From an uncultured Oscillospiraceae bacterium (GTDB taxonomy: Bacteria > Bacillota > Clostridia > Oscillospirales > Oscillospiraceae), in the NCBI GenBank assembly GCA_934565425.1, contig CAKTHW010000106.1, forward strand, positions 1 through 5,065: DNA of 5,065 nucleotides. Reading direction: 5' to 3'. Under the pieces are notes generated by a model. The model had not been told where the DNA came from. It saw only the letters and a list, made by a program, of their open reading frames with translations, and ran no database searches. Shown here piece after piece: positions 1-4,944 of the stretch. The translations under genes were made by a program, and so were the position numbers. Every line of letters starts with the position of its first letter. Position 1 is the first letter of the stretch.

Positions 1-657
1 GAGGCCAGCAGCAACATCTTCTTCTTTGCCATCAGCACTTATTTCTACTACTTCATCGGCTCCCGCATGGAGGAGCAATGGGGGACGCCACGGTTCAACA
101 TCTTCTACTTGTCCGGCATCCTGCTGGCCATTGTGGTGGGGTTCCTGGCCACGTTGAACGGGCTGAGCATGGCGGTGACCACCAGTATGTACTACACCAA
201 CCTGTCCCTGTTCCTGGCCTTCGCGTCCCTGTTCCCGGATATGCAGGTGCTCATGTGCTACGTCATCCCGGTGCGGGTAAAGTGGCTGGCCTATCTGGAT
301 GGCATCTTCCTGCTGTACCAGGTATTGCGGATGGTGGGGAAGCATCAGTACATGATGGCGCTGCTGCCCATTTTGGCCATTCTCAACTACCTCATCTTCT
401 TCGGTGACAGTCTCCTGGGGGCGCTGCGGTGGAAGAAGCAGCAGTTCCAGCACAAGAACTCCCGTCAGACCATCCACTTCAAGCAGGCGGCCAAACAGGC
501 GCAGCAGCGGACAGGCTATCTGCACAAGTGCTGTGTCTGCGGCCGGACGGATACGGACTATCCCAATCTGGAGTTCCGGTACTGCTCCAAGTGTGCGGGG
601 TATCGGTGCTACTGTATGGATCATATCAACAATCATGTGCATGTGACGGAGGAATGA
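1..657 (+). CDS. Rhomboid-like membrane protein (probable pseudoprotease) with C-terminal Cys-rich tail, 5' truncated
   Basis: The reading frame is open from base 1 to the TGA at 655-657, so the gene begins before the window; 218 residues are visible and the first in-window ATG (67) is not the start. Residues 20-42 (G-S-R-M-E-E-Q-W-G, then R-F-N-I-F-Y and S-G) match the rhomboid loop pattern G..xE...G..rf...Y..sG. Hydrophobic segments lie near 33-52, 68-91, 95-112 and 117-134. F-P-D at 78-80 followed by I-P-V-R-V-K-W-L resembles rhomboid TM5. Where rhomboid proteases carry GxSG the sequence reads T-N-L-S, and no TM6 His motif is seen, so it is probably catalytically dead. A basic linker (about 143-176) leads to a Cys/His cluster (C177, C178, C180, C195, C198, C203, C205, H208, H212, H214) that looks metal-binding. 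The role is unknown. The rhomboid relationship is inferred from motifs and is fairly secure; inactivity is less so. Confidence 0.75.
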   Translation, partial: EASSNIFFFAISTYFYYFIGSRMEEQWGTPRFNIFYLSGILLAIVVGFLATLNGLSMAVTTSMYYTNLSLFLAFASLFPDMQVLMCYVIPVRVKWLAYLDGIFLLYQVLRMVGKHQYMMALLPILAILNYLIFFGDSLLGALRWKKQQFQHKNSRQTIHFKQAAKQAQQRTGYLHKCCVCGRTDTDYPNLEFRYCSKCAGYRCYCMDHINNHVHVTEE

Positions 658-707
658 CAGACATTTTTCGTTATGCGCTACGAGAAGGGAGAACCCCCAG
701 GGTAGGT

Positions 708-716
708 TGGTATAAT
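708..716 (+). promoter_or_regulatory. Possible extended -10 motif inside the repeat element
   Basis: TGGTATAAT matches the extended -10 pattern TGnTATAAT exactly. The expected -35 region (about 688-693) is GGGAGA-like and does not match TTGACA. If used, transcription would run rightward through the hairpin-rich region with no gene immediately downstream. A chance match is quite possible. Confidence 0.2.
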
Positions 717-766
717 TGCTCATCCTTGTACTCCTACCCGAACCGTCTCCCCGCCTGTTGACCGGG

Positions 767-810
767 GCCTACGCTAAAAACCTGCCCCCGGCAGGTTTTC
801 TCAACGCTGC
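767..810. repeat. 44-bp palindromic repeat unit, copy 1
   Basis: This unit matches 897-940 at 39 of 44 positions. Its centre is a perfect 10-bp stem (AAAACCTGCC 777-786 with GGCAGGTTTT 790-799) closed by a CCC loop. The flanks GCCTACGCT and CAACGCTGC are nearly unchanged in the other copy. The stem is bordered by A5 on the left and T4 on the right, so it could act as a weak intrinsic terminator in either direction between the convergent genes. Confidence 0.75.
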
Positions 811-874
811 GGGGTTCTCCCTCTTTTCGTCTACGACGAAAATTCACCCTTATAAATCAGCAAAAACCTACGCA

Positions 875-897
875 CCATGCCTGTAAAACAGGCATGG
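875..897. repeat. Perfect 10-bp hairpin
   Basis: CCATGCCTGT (875-884) pairs perfectly with ACAGGCATGG (888-897) around an AAA loop. It is bracketed by two copies of CCTACGC (867-873 and 898-904) and directly abuts repeat copy 2. Copy 1 likewise has a hairpin directly on its left (749-767), which suggests a modular hairpin-plus-core arrangement. No U-run follows, so it is not a classical terminator. Confidence 0.65.
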
Positions 898-940
898 CCT
901 ACGCTAAAAACTTGCCGCTGGCAAGTTTTCTTAACGCTGC
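897..940. repeat. 44-bp palindromic repeat unit, copy 2
   Basis: This is the second copy of the unit at 767-810, 130 bp downstream in direct orientation. The stem is AAAACTTGCC (907-916) with GGCAAGTTTT (920-929) around a GCT loop. Of the five differences from copy 1, two are a matched pair (C782:G794 becomes T912:A924) that keeps the stem perfect. Two more fall in the loop and one in the right flank. The pattern suggests that the fold, not just the sequence, has been kept. Confidence 0.75.
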
Positions 941-980
941 GTCGCTGACTGCGGTCAGCGACCAGGGGTTTCACCCCTGG
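941..980. repeat. Two back-to-back perfect hairpins
   Basis: GTCGCTGAC (941-949) pairs with GTCAGCGAC (954-962) around TGCG. Immediately next, CAGGGGT (963-969) pairs with ACCCCTG (973-979) around TTC. Neither is followed by a T-run on either strand. They follow directly on the end of repeat copy 2 and appear to belong to the same palindromic cluster. Confidence 0.65.
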
Positions 981-1016
981 ACCCTAGTCGCTTTTGTCAC
1001 TCTGTGTAAGTTCGAT

Positions 1017-1044
1017 TGAGCCAAATCATAGATTTGGAATCTCA
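1017..1044. other. Hairpin with perfect 7-bp core
   Basis: CCAAATC (1021-1027) pairs perfectly with GATTTGG (1031-1037) around ATA. A further four pairs (TGAG 1017-1020 with CTCA 1041-1044) are possible across an AAT bulge. It lies between the palindrome cluster and the terminators. Its function is unknown. Confidence 0.45.
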
Positions 1045-1050
1045 CTTAAA

Positions 1051-1086
1051 AAGCTCCGCAAAACTTTCATGAGCCCTGCGGGGCTT
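1051..1086 (+). terminator. Candidate rho-independent terminator for the rightward (rhomboid-side) transcript
   Basis: AAGCTCCGCA (1051-1060) pairs with TGCGGGGCTT (1077-1086), ten pairs with one G-U, around a 16-nt loop. A run of A precedes the stem and GTATTTTG follows it. An alternative smaller stem is AGCCC (1072-1076) with GGGCT (1081-1085). It is about 400 nt past the rhomboid-like gene's stop, so its link to that gene is uncertain. The T-tract is imperfect. Confidence 0.4.
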
Positions 1087-1117
1087 GTATTTTGATAACA
1101 TCTGCCTCGTGACGCAA

Positions 1118-1145
1118 AAAAGGACACCCAAACGGGTGTCCTTTT
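1118..1145 (-). terminator. Rho-independent terminator of the CNNM/CorC gene
   Basis: A perfect 12-bp stem (1118-1129 with 1134-1145; core GGACACCC / GGGTGTCC) closes a 4-nt loop. Read on the minus strand the stem runs into T6 (1115-1120). It sits 26 nt after the CNNM stop codon. It also has four T after the stem on the plus strand, so it may work weakly in the other direction. Confidence 0.9.
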
Positions 1146-1171
1146 CGTTACACAAAATCAATGGCAACAGG

Positions 1172-2434
1172 TCAATCCTGTTCCTCGTCCTCCGCCGCTT
1201 CCGGCAGCACGTCTACGCGGATCTCCAGGACGCGCATCCGCTGGAGCTTGGTCACGGTCACCTGCAAGTTTTCGTAGGTGAACTGGTCGCCGATCTTGGG
1301 GATGTGCCCCAGGGAGTCGATGACCCAGGCGGAGAGGGTGGTCATATCGTCGTCCATCCGCAGGTCGAACAGCTGGAACACATCGTCGATGCTGGCGGAG
1401 CAGGAGATGAGGTAGGAACCGTCCTCCTGTTTCCGGATGCGTTCCACGACTTCGTCGTGTTCGTCCCAGATCTCGCCCACCAGTTCTTCCAGGATGTCCT
1501 CCAAGGTCACCAGACCTTCGGTGCCGCCGTACTCATCCACGACTACGGACATGTGCATCTTCTTCCGCTGCATCTCATACAGCAGGTCGGCCACGGGGGA
1601 GGTGGTGGTGACGTAAATGACCGGGGAGATGAGGTGTTTCCAACTGTCGTTGTCCCCCAGCTCGGCCTCGTGGAAGTCCTTCTCGTGGATCATGCCGATG
1701 ATGGTGTCGATGCTGTCGTGCCAGACGGGGATGCGGGAGAAACGGTTGGACGAGATGAGCTCATCCAGCTCCTTGGCACTGGCCTGGTCGGAGATGGACA
1801 CGATGTCCACCCGCGGCGTCAGGATTTCCTCCACCTCCATGTCGCCGAACTCGATGGCGGAACGGATGAGGCGGCTCTCGTTCTGATCCAGGCCCCCCTC
1901 GTCCTCGGCGGTGGAGACCATGGTGATCAGCTCATCTTCGGTGATGCCCCGGTCGCCGCTGGCGTGGAACAATTTGCCGATGCCCTTCTGGAGCAGGCTG
2001 AAGAGGATGGTCAGGGGACGCAGGACCACGGAGAGCACCCGCAGGAGAGGGGTGGACGTCATGGCCCAGGCTTCCGCGTGTTCCTTGGCGATGGTCTTGG
2101 GGCTGATCTCCCCGAAGGTGAGGATGACCAGGGTCAGGACTACGGTGGAGATGGTGGCGCCGTACTCTGGGCTGAGCTTGGTGAAGAACAGGGTGGCCAG
2201 GGTGGCGGCGGTGATGTTGACAATATTATTGCCCACCAAAAGGGTGGAGAGCAGTCGGTCAAAATCTTCAGCCAGGCGCAGGGTGGCCTCGGCCTTGCGG
2301 TTGCCGTCGTCCGCCATGTTCCGCAGTCTGATCTTGTTCAGAGAGGAAAAGGCGGTCTCGGTGGCGGAGAAGTACGCTGAGGCGATGACCAGCAATACCA
2401 GCGCAACGATTATGCCGATTGAGCTACTGTCCAT
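1172..2434 (-). CDS. CNNM/CorC (HlyC/CorC) family membrane protein: DUF21 + CBS pair + CorC_HlyC domain
   Basis: This 420-residue protein has the standard length and domain order of the bacterial CNNM/CorC family, known as Mg2+ (or other cation) efflux transporters and long misnamed hemolysins. The N-terminal DUF21 membrane domain covers about 1-190, with the family motifs S-A-T-E-T-A-F (23-29), L-L-V-G-N-N (65-70) and F-G-E-I-S-P-K (107-113). The cytoplasmic CBS pair follows at about 202-330. It includes T-P-R (206-208) and the signature D-E-Y-G-G-T-E-G (300-307) leading into L-E-D-I-L-E-E-L-V-G-E-I (311-322). A C-terminal CorC_HlyC domain (about 335-410) ends in an acidic tail. The ATG at 2434 gives the complete first membrane helix. 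The nearest Shine-Dalgarno, AGGAG at 2450-2454, is 15 nt away, which is long. It is downstream of the 92-aa gene on the same strand and may share its transcript. Family is secure; the transported ion is not known. Confidence 0.93.
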   Translation of the reverse strand: MDSSSIGIIVALVLLVIASAYFSATETAFSSLNKIRLRNMADDGNRKAEATLRLAEDFDRLLSTLLVGNNIVNITAATLATLFFTKLSPEYGATISTVVLTLVILTFGEISPKTIAKEHAEAWAMTSTPLLRVLSVVLRPLTILFSLLQKGIGKLFHASGDRGITEDELITMVSTAEDEGGLDQNESRLIRSAIEFGDMEVEEILTPRVDIVSISDQASAKELDELISSNRFSRIPVWHDSIDTIIGMIHEKDFHEAELGDNDSWKHLISPVIYVTTTSPVADLLYEMQRKKMHMSVVVDEYGGTEGLVTLEDILEELVGEIWDEHDEVVERIRKQEDGSYLISCSASIDDVFQLFDLRMDDDMTTLSAWVIDSLGHIPKIGDQFTYENLQVTVTKLQRMRVLEIRVDVLPEAAEDEEQD

Positions 2435-2449
2435 TGAGTAAAAATCACG

Positions 2450-2454
2450 CTCCT
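2450..2454 (-). promoter_or_regulatory. Ribosome binding site of CNNM gene, unusually distant
   Basis: On the minus strand AGGAG lies 15 nt before the ATG at 2434. An out-of-frame GTG sits only one base after it and would not be usable. No better start codon in the CNNM frame lies nearer, so the ATG stays the best choice, with possibly modest translation. Confidence 0.5.
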
Positions 2455-2465
2455 AATTTGGGTAT

Positions 2466-2485
2466 CCTGTCCGGACTCGGACAGG
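2466..2485 (-). other. Intercistronic hairpin between the 92-aa gene and the CNNM gene
   Basis: CCTGTCCG (2466-2473) pairs perfectly with CGGACAGG (2478-2485) around a 4-nt loop. No T-run follows on the minus strand, so it is not a standard terminator. It lies 11 nt before the AGGAG of the CNNM gene. It could stabilise or process the mRNA or reduce read-through. The role is inferred only from position. Confidence 0.5.
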
Positions 2486-2504
2486 TCAGTTGTGGCGGGC
2501 ACGG

Positions 2505-2783
2505 TCATGACTGGGGATGTACCTGCTGATACGCGGCGTCCAACCACGCCAGCACCTCCTGGTAGCCCTCTTCGTTCAGAGGGAAGACCGCCTCCGCTGT
2601 CACTTCGCTCTCCGCCAGGCAATAAGGGCCCGGCCAGGTGCAGACGTGGAACTGCTTCCCCGCCTCCTCGTCCTCCTGATAGGCCACCCGGAAGCGCAGC
2701 TCATCCAGGCTGCCGTAGAAGGTGTTCTTGTTCTGGAAGGTGTAGAGGTTGGGGAGATAGAAATGGGGATGTGCGGTGATCAT
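2505..2783 (-). CDS. Uncharacterised 92-residue protein
   Basis: The start is the ATG at 2783, because a perfect AGGAGG lies 7 nt before it; a longer in-frame version from 2801 would include that ribosome binding site as coding sequence. The protein is short and acidic, with no signal peptide or membrane segment, so it is probably cytoplasmic. Visible features are an aromatic N-terminal part (P-H-F-Y-L-P-N-L-Y at 6-14, then F-Q-N-K-N-T-F-Y-G at 16-24), a central C-T-W-P-G-P-Y-C (48-55), and a likely amphipathic C-terminal helix (71-86, E-E-G-Y-Q-E-V-L-A-W-L-D). The two Cys could bind a metal or form a disulphide, but nothing proves it. I do not recognise a named family. It has its own likely promoter and precedes the CNNM gene by 70 nt on the same strand. 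No function can be assigned. The clean start, length and composition make it a convincing gene. Confidence 0.8.
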   Translation of the reverse strand: MITAHPHFYLPNLYTFQNKNTFYGSLDELRFRVAYQEDEEAGKQFHVCTWPGPYCLAESEVTAEAVFPLNEEGYQEVLAWLDAAYQQVHPQS

Positions 2784-2790
2784 AACAGTG

Positions 2791-2796
2791 CCTCCT
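2791..2796 (-). promoter_or_regulatory. Ribosome binding site fixing the start of the 92-aa gene
   Basis: Perfect AGGAGG on the minus strand, 7 nt upstream of the ATG at 2783. It rules out the longer start at 2801. Confidence 0.85.
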
Positions 2797-2809
2797 AGCA
2801 TAGAAAACG

Positions 2810-2837
2810 CTGCATTCCATCGGACGGGGGAGTGCAG
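2810..2837 (-). other. Hairpin in the 5' leader of the 92-aa gene
   Basis: CTGCATTCC (2810-2818) and GGAGTGCAG (2829-2837) form a 9-position stem around a 10-nt loop. On the minus-strand RNA one position is a C-A mismatch; on the plus strand it is a G-T wobble. It lies between the putative promoter and the ribosome binding site. I do not match it to any known riboswitch class. Confidence 0.35.
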
Positions 2838-2852
2838 TATCCTCTAGCATAA

Positions 2853-2881
2853 AGCATATCATTTTTCCGGTGAAATAGCAA
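2853..2881 (-). promoter_or_regulatory. Putative sigma-A promoter for the 92-aa gene (and CNNM gene)
   Basis: On the minus strand TTGCTA (2876-2881) and TATGCT (2853-2858) are separated by 17 nt. Each matches four of six consensus bases, and the -10 is preceded by TGA, giving an extended -10 (TGnTATGCT). A second TATGCT overlaps downstream at 2846-2851. Transcription would start about 60 nt before the ATG at 2783. It lies downstream of the transketolase terminator, so the gene is not simply a tail of that operon. Confidence 0.5.
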
Positions 2882-2900
2882 GATGAACAAGGCGGAAAAA

Positions 2901-2935
2901 CGCCCGGATAGCGCTGCTTTCAGGCCGTCCGGGCG
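2901..2935 (-). terminator. Rho-independent terminator of the transketolase operon
   Basis: CGCCCGGA (2901-2908) pairs with TCCGGGCG (2928-2935), extendable by one A-T pair outward, around a 19-nt loop. On the minus strand it is followed by T5 (2896-2900). It begins 20 nt after the stop codon of the C-terminal transketolase subunit. Confidence 0.88.
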
Positions 2936-2955
2936 TAGAAATTTACGGTTAGCGA

Positions 2956-3900
2956 TTACTTACCAACGAAAGTTTTGGTTACCGCTGCGATGTTGTCTGC
3001 GCACAGGCCGAACTGCTTCAGCAGATCGACAGCGGGGCCGGAGTGGCCAAAGGTGTCCTGGACACCGATGCGCTTGACGGGGACGGGGCACTGCTCTGCC
3101 ACGCAGGCGCAGACCGCTTCGCCCAGGCCGCCGATGATGTTGTGCTCTTCGGCGGTGACGATCTTGCCGCACTCCTTGGCTGCCTGGAGCACCAGAGCTT
3201 CGTCCAGGGGCTTGATGGTGGCCATGTTGATGACTCGAGCGGAGATGCCGTCAGCCTCCAGTGCCTTGGCCGCTTCCAGTGCCTCGTAGACCATCAGGCC
3301 GGTGGCGATGATGGCCACGTCAGTGCCGTCCCGGAGCACTTCGCCCTTGCCGATCTGGAAGGTGTAGTGGTCGGGGTCATGGAACACGGGGGTGGCCAGA
3401 CGGGCAAAGCGCATATAGACGGGGCCCACGTGCTCGTAAGCGGCGCGGACCATGGCGGTAGCTTCCACGTCGTCGGCGGGGCACATCACGGTCATGCCGG
3501 GGATGGTGCGCATGAGGCCGAAGTCCTCGCAGCACTGGTGGGACGCACCGTCTTCACCGACGGAGATGCCGCCGTGGGTGGCGCCGATCTTCACGTTCAG
3601 GTGGGGGTAGCCGATGGTGTTGCGGATCTGCTCATAGGCACGACCGGCGGCGAACATGGCGAAGGTGGAGGCAAAGGGCACCAGACCCATGGTAGCCAGA
3701 CCAGCCGCTGCGCCGACCATGTTTGCCTCGGCGATGCCGCAGTCGAAGAAGCGGTCGGGGTAGGCTTTTTGGAAAATATTCGTCTTGGTAGCGCCCGCCA
3801 GGTCGGCGTCCAGCACCACCAGGTCGGTCACTTCCCCGCCCAGGGCTTTCAGGGCGTTGCCGTAGCTCTCACGAGTCGCGATTTTCTTTACGTCAGCCAT
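2956..3900 (-). CDS. Transketolase, C-terminal subunit (pyrimidine-binding and C-terminal domains)
   Basis: This is the second half of a split transketolase, 314 residues, as is usual for the two-gene form in many Firmicutes and archaea. The enzyme moves two-carbon ketol units between sugar phosphates using thiamine diphosphate, in the non-oxidative pentose phosphate pathway in the cytoplasm. The pyrimidine-binding domain covers about 5-170. F-D-C-G-I-A-E-A-N-M (52-61) carries the expected cofactor-activating Glu (E58). T-H-G-G (108-111) and G-E-D-G-A-S-H-Q (115-122) are the active-site loops with H109 and H121. The C-terminal domain (about 185-305) includes E-E-H (251-253). The ATG at 3900 is one base after the stop of the N-terminal subunit, with GGAGG at 3910-3914 (9-nt spacing) inside that gene, implying coupled translation. 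A dehydrogenase E1-beta or DXS half is less likely given these motifs and the partner gene. Confidence 0.95.
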   Translation of the reverse strand: MADVKKIATRESYGNALKALGGEVTDLVVLDADLAGATKTNIFQKAYPDRFFDCGIAEANMVGAAAGLATMGLVPFASTFAMFAAGRAYEQIRNTIGYPHLNVKIGATHGGISVGEDGASHQCCEDFGLMRTIPGMTVMCPADDVEATAMVRAAYEHVGPVYMRFARLATPVFHDPDHYTFQIGKGEVLRDGTDVAIIATGLMVYEALEAAKALEADGISARVINMATIKPLDEALVLQAAKECGKIVTAEEHNIIGGLGEAVCACVAEQCPVPVKRIGVQDTFGHSGPAVDLLKQFGLCADNIAAVTKTFVGK

Positions 3901-3901
3901 C

Positions 3902-4753
3902 TCACTTCGCCTCCAGTTCTGCTCTCAGAGCGTCCAGCTCCTGGATGCCCTGTGCGTATTCGTCATCGTTGGGTGCCTTGCCGTGCCAGCCTGCTTGATC
4001 TTCCATGTAGCTGACCCCTTTGCCCTTGGTGGTGTGCATGAGGATCATGGTGGGCTTGCCGGCGCCGGCGTTGGCGTGGAATTTGGCAAAGGCGGCTTCC
4101 ATCTGGGTGAAGTCGTGGCCGTCGATCTCGGTCACGTCGTAGCCGAAGGCGGCGAACTTGTCCGCCAGAGGCTCGGTGTTCATCACGTCCGCGGTGCGGC
4201 CGTCGATCTGCAGGCCGTTCACGTCCACGATGGCGCAGAAGTTGTCCAGTTTATAGTGAGCGGCGAACAGGGAAGCCTCCCACACCTGGCCTTCGGCGAT
4301 CTCGCCGTCGCCCAGCAGGCAGTACACGTTCACGTCCTTGCCCAGATACTTGGCGCCCTTGGCCATGCCCACAGCGGTGGAGATGCCCTGCCCCAGGGAG
4401 CCGGTGGACATATCAATGCCGGGGACGGTGTTCATGTTGGGGTGACCCTGGAGGTAGCTGTCGATGTGGCGGAGGGTGGTCAGGTCATCCACGGGGAAGT
4501 AGCCACGGAGGGCCAGGGCGCCGTACAGGCCGGGGGCGGTGTGGCCCTTGGAGAGGACGAAGCGATCCCGGTCTTCCCACTTGGGGTTCTTGGGGTCGAT
4601 GCGCAGCTCGTGGAAGTACAGGTAGGTGAACAGGTCGGCCGCGGAGAGACTGCCGCCGGGGTGGCCGGACTTGGCGCTGTGGGTGGCAGTCAGGACGCAT
4701 TTGCGCACGTCGCAGGCGGTCAGCTGCAACTGTCGCAGTTCTTCATTGGTCAT
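3902..4753 (-). CDS. Transketolase, N-terminal subunit (thiamine diphosphate-binding domain)
   Basis: This is the first half of the split transketolase, 283 residues, typical for the family. It supplies the pyrophosphate-binding domain and needs the adjacent C-terminal subunit for activity. Visible motifs are S-G-H-P-G-G (29-34), S-K-G-H (68-71), T-G-S-L-G-Q-G (117-123), and the cofactor motif G-D-G-E (148-151) ending in D-V-N-G (177-180), where D149 and N179 should hold the metal ion. H-G-K-A-P (257-261) is the conserved loop near the end. The ATG at 4753 is preceded by GAGGAG (4760-4765) with a 6-nt gap and is the first start in frame after the promoter. It is first in a two-gene operon that ends at the terminator at 2901-2935. 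Divergent transcription with a ROK kinase suggests a sugar-metabolism context. No key residue appears missing. Confidence 0.95.
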   Translation of the reverse strand: MTNEELRQLQLTACDVRKCVLTATHSAKSGHPGGSLSAADLFTYLYFHELRIDPKNPKWEDRDRFVLSKGHTAPGLYGALALRGYFPVDDLTTLRHIDSYLQGHPNMNTVPGIDMSTGSLGQGISTAVGMAKGAKYLGKDVNVYCLLGDGEIAEGQVWEASLFAAHYKLDNFCAIVDVNGLQIDGRTADVMNTEPLADKFAAFGYDVTEIDGHDFTQMEAAFAKFHANAGAGKPTMILMHTTKGKGVSYMEDQAGWHGKAPNDDEYAQGIQELDALRAELEAK

Positions 4754-4813
4754 AATAAACTCCTCATCCTTTTTCTGTAAAGTTTTTGGTAGACAGAAGT
4801 AGATTTCTTATCC

Positions 4814-4822
4814 ATTGTAGCA
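4814..4822 (-). promoter_or_regulatory. Extended -10 promoter of the transketolase operon
   Basis: Minus-strand TGCTACAAT has five of six bases of TATAAT plus the TGn extension. The -35 region has no good TTGACA at 17 nt; TTGACC is present but only 12 nt away. T-tracts on this strand (A-tracts at 4836-4842 and 4855-4861) lie upstream, where they could act as UP-element-like DNA. The leader would be about 55 nt. Confidence 0.6.
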
Positions 4823-4833
4823 CACAAAATTGG

Positions 4834-4862
4834 TCAAAAAAAGGGGGAATGTTCAAAAAAAG
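4834..4862. repeat. Pair of 10-bp A-tract direct repeats between divergent promoters
   Basis: TCAAAAAAAG occurs at 4834-4843 and again at 4853-4862, a period of 19 bp, close to two helical turns. Phased A-tracts bend DNA and can serve as UP elements. GGGAATGT also occurs twice nearby (4845-4852 and 4879-4886). These could be regulator sites, but the AT-rich composition makes chance a real alternative. Confidence 0.4.
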
Positions 4863-4905
4863 CGCAGGTTTCCCCAGTGGGAATGTCTGCCTGCGGCACG
4901 GTCTG

Positions 4906-4914
4906 TGCTATAAT
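4906..4914 (+). promoter_or_regulatory. Extended -10 promoter of the ROK gene
   Basis: TGCTATAAT is a perfect extended -10 (TATAAT at 4909-4914 with TGC before it). No recognisable -35 is seen at 16-18 nt. The expected transcript start near 4921 leaves a leader of about 25 nt. GGAACAATTCC (4916-4926), a small inverted repeat, covers the start region and could be an operator, though its arms are only 4 bp. Confidence 0.6.
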
Positions 4915-4944
4915 GGGAACAATTCCAAACAAGGAGGGTTCCGC

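Larger units (their letters stand above)
663..844. repeat. Inverted-repeat-bounded, MITE-like palindromic element
   Basis: AGGGAGAACCCC at 686-697 is exactly reverse-complemented at 811-822. Farther out the similarity continues imperfectly: TTTTCGT near 665-671 corresponds to ACGAAAA at 836-842. The arms are therefore about 34 bp and bracket roughly 180 bp with no plausible gene. Inside are a 7-bp stem (GGGTAGG 700-706 with CCTACCC 733-739), a 5-bp stem (CCCCG 749-753 with CGGGG 763-767) and the first 44-bp palindromic unit. The right arm contains its own perfect hairpin (824-831 with 835-842, loop TAC). No target-site duplication is obvious. It could be a small non-autonomous mobile element, an intergenic repeat family, or the DNA for a multibranched structured RNA. 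The sequence does not decide between these. Confidence 0.5.

Noticed and set aside
767..940. Possible CRISPR array from the repeated palindromic units
   Set aside because: There are only two imperfect copies 130 bp apart, the interval between them contains other palindromes rather than a unique spacer, and no cas gene is nearby.
1085..2380. A 431-codon open frame on the plus strand opposite the CNNM gene
   Set aside because: It is the antisense of a well-recognised family protein, rich in G, D, H and V as expected of GC-rich complementary strands. It has no domain, begins inside the terminator region and runs through to the opposite gene's start.
2410..2622. A 70-codon minus-strand frame bridging the end of the 92-aa gene and the start of the CNNM gene
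   Set aside because: It overlaps both real genes out of frame, has no ribosome binding site at its start and shows no family resemblance.
3900..3904. Possible frameshifted single transketolase gene
   Set aside because: The two parts end and begin at the usual domain boundary of split transketolases. The second has its own GGAGG at a 9-nt distance and a proper ATG, so this is the natural two-subunit form.
3043..4780. Two long open frames (3043-4014 and 3983-4780) on the plus strand opposite the transketolase genes
   Set aside because: Both are antisense shadows of clear transketolase subunits, with low-complexity Gly/His/Val-rich translations and no recognised motif. They result from GC-rich codon bias.
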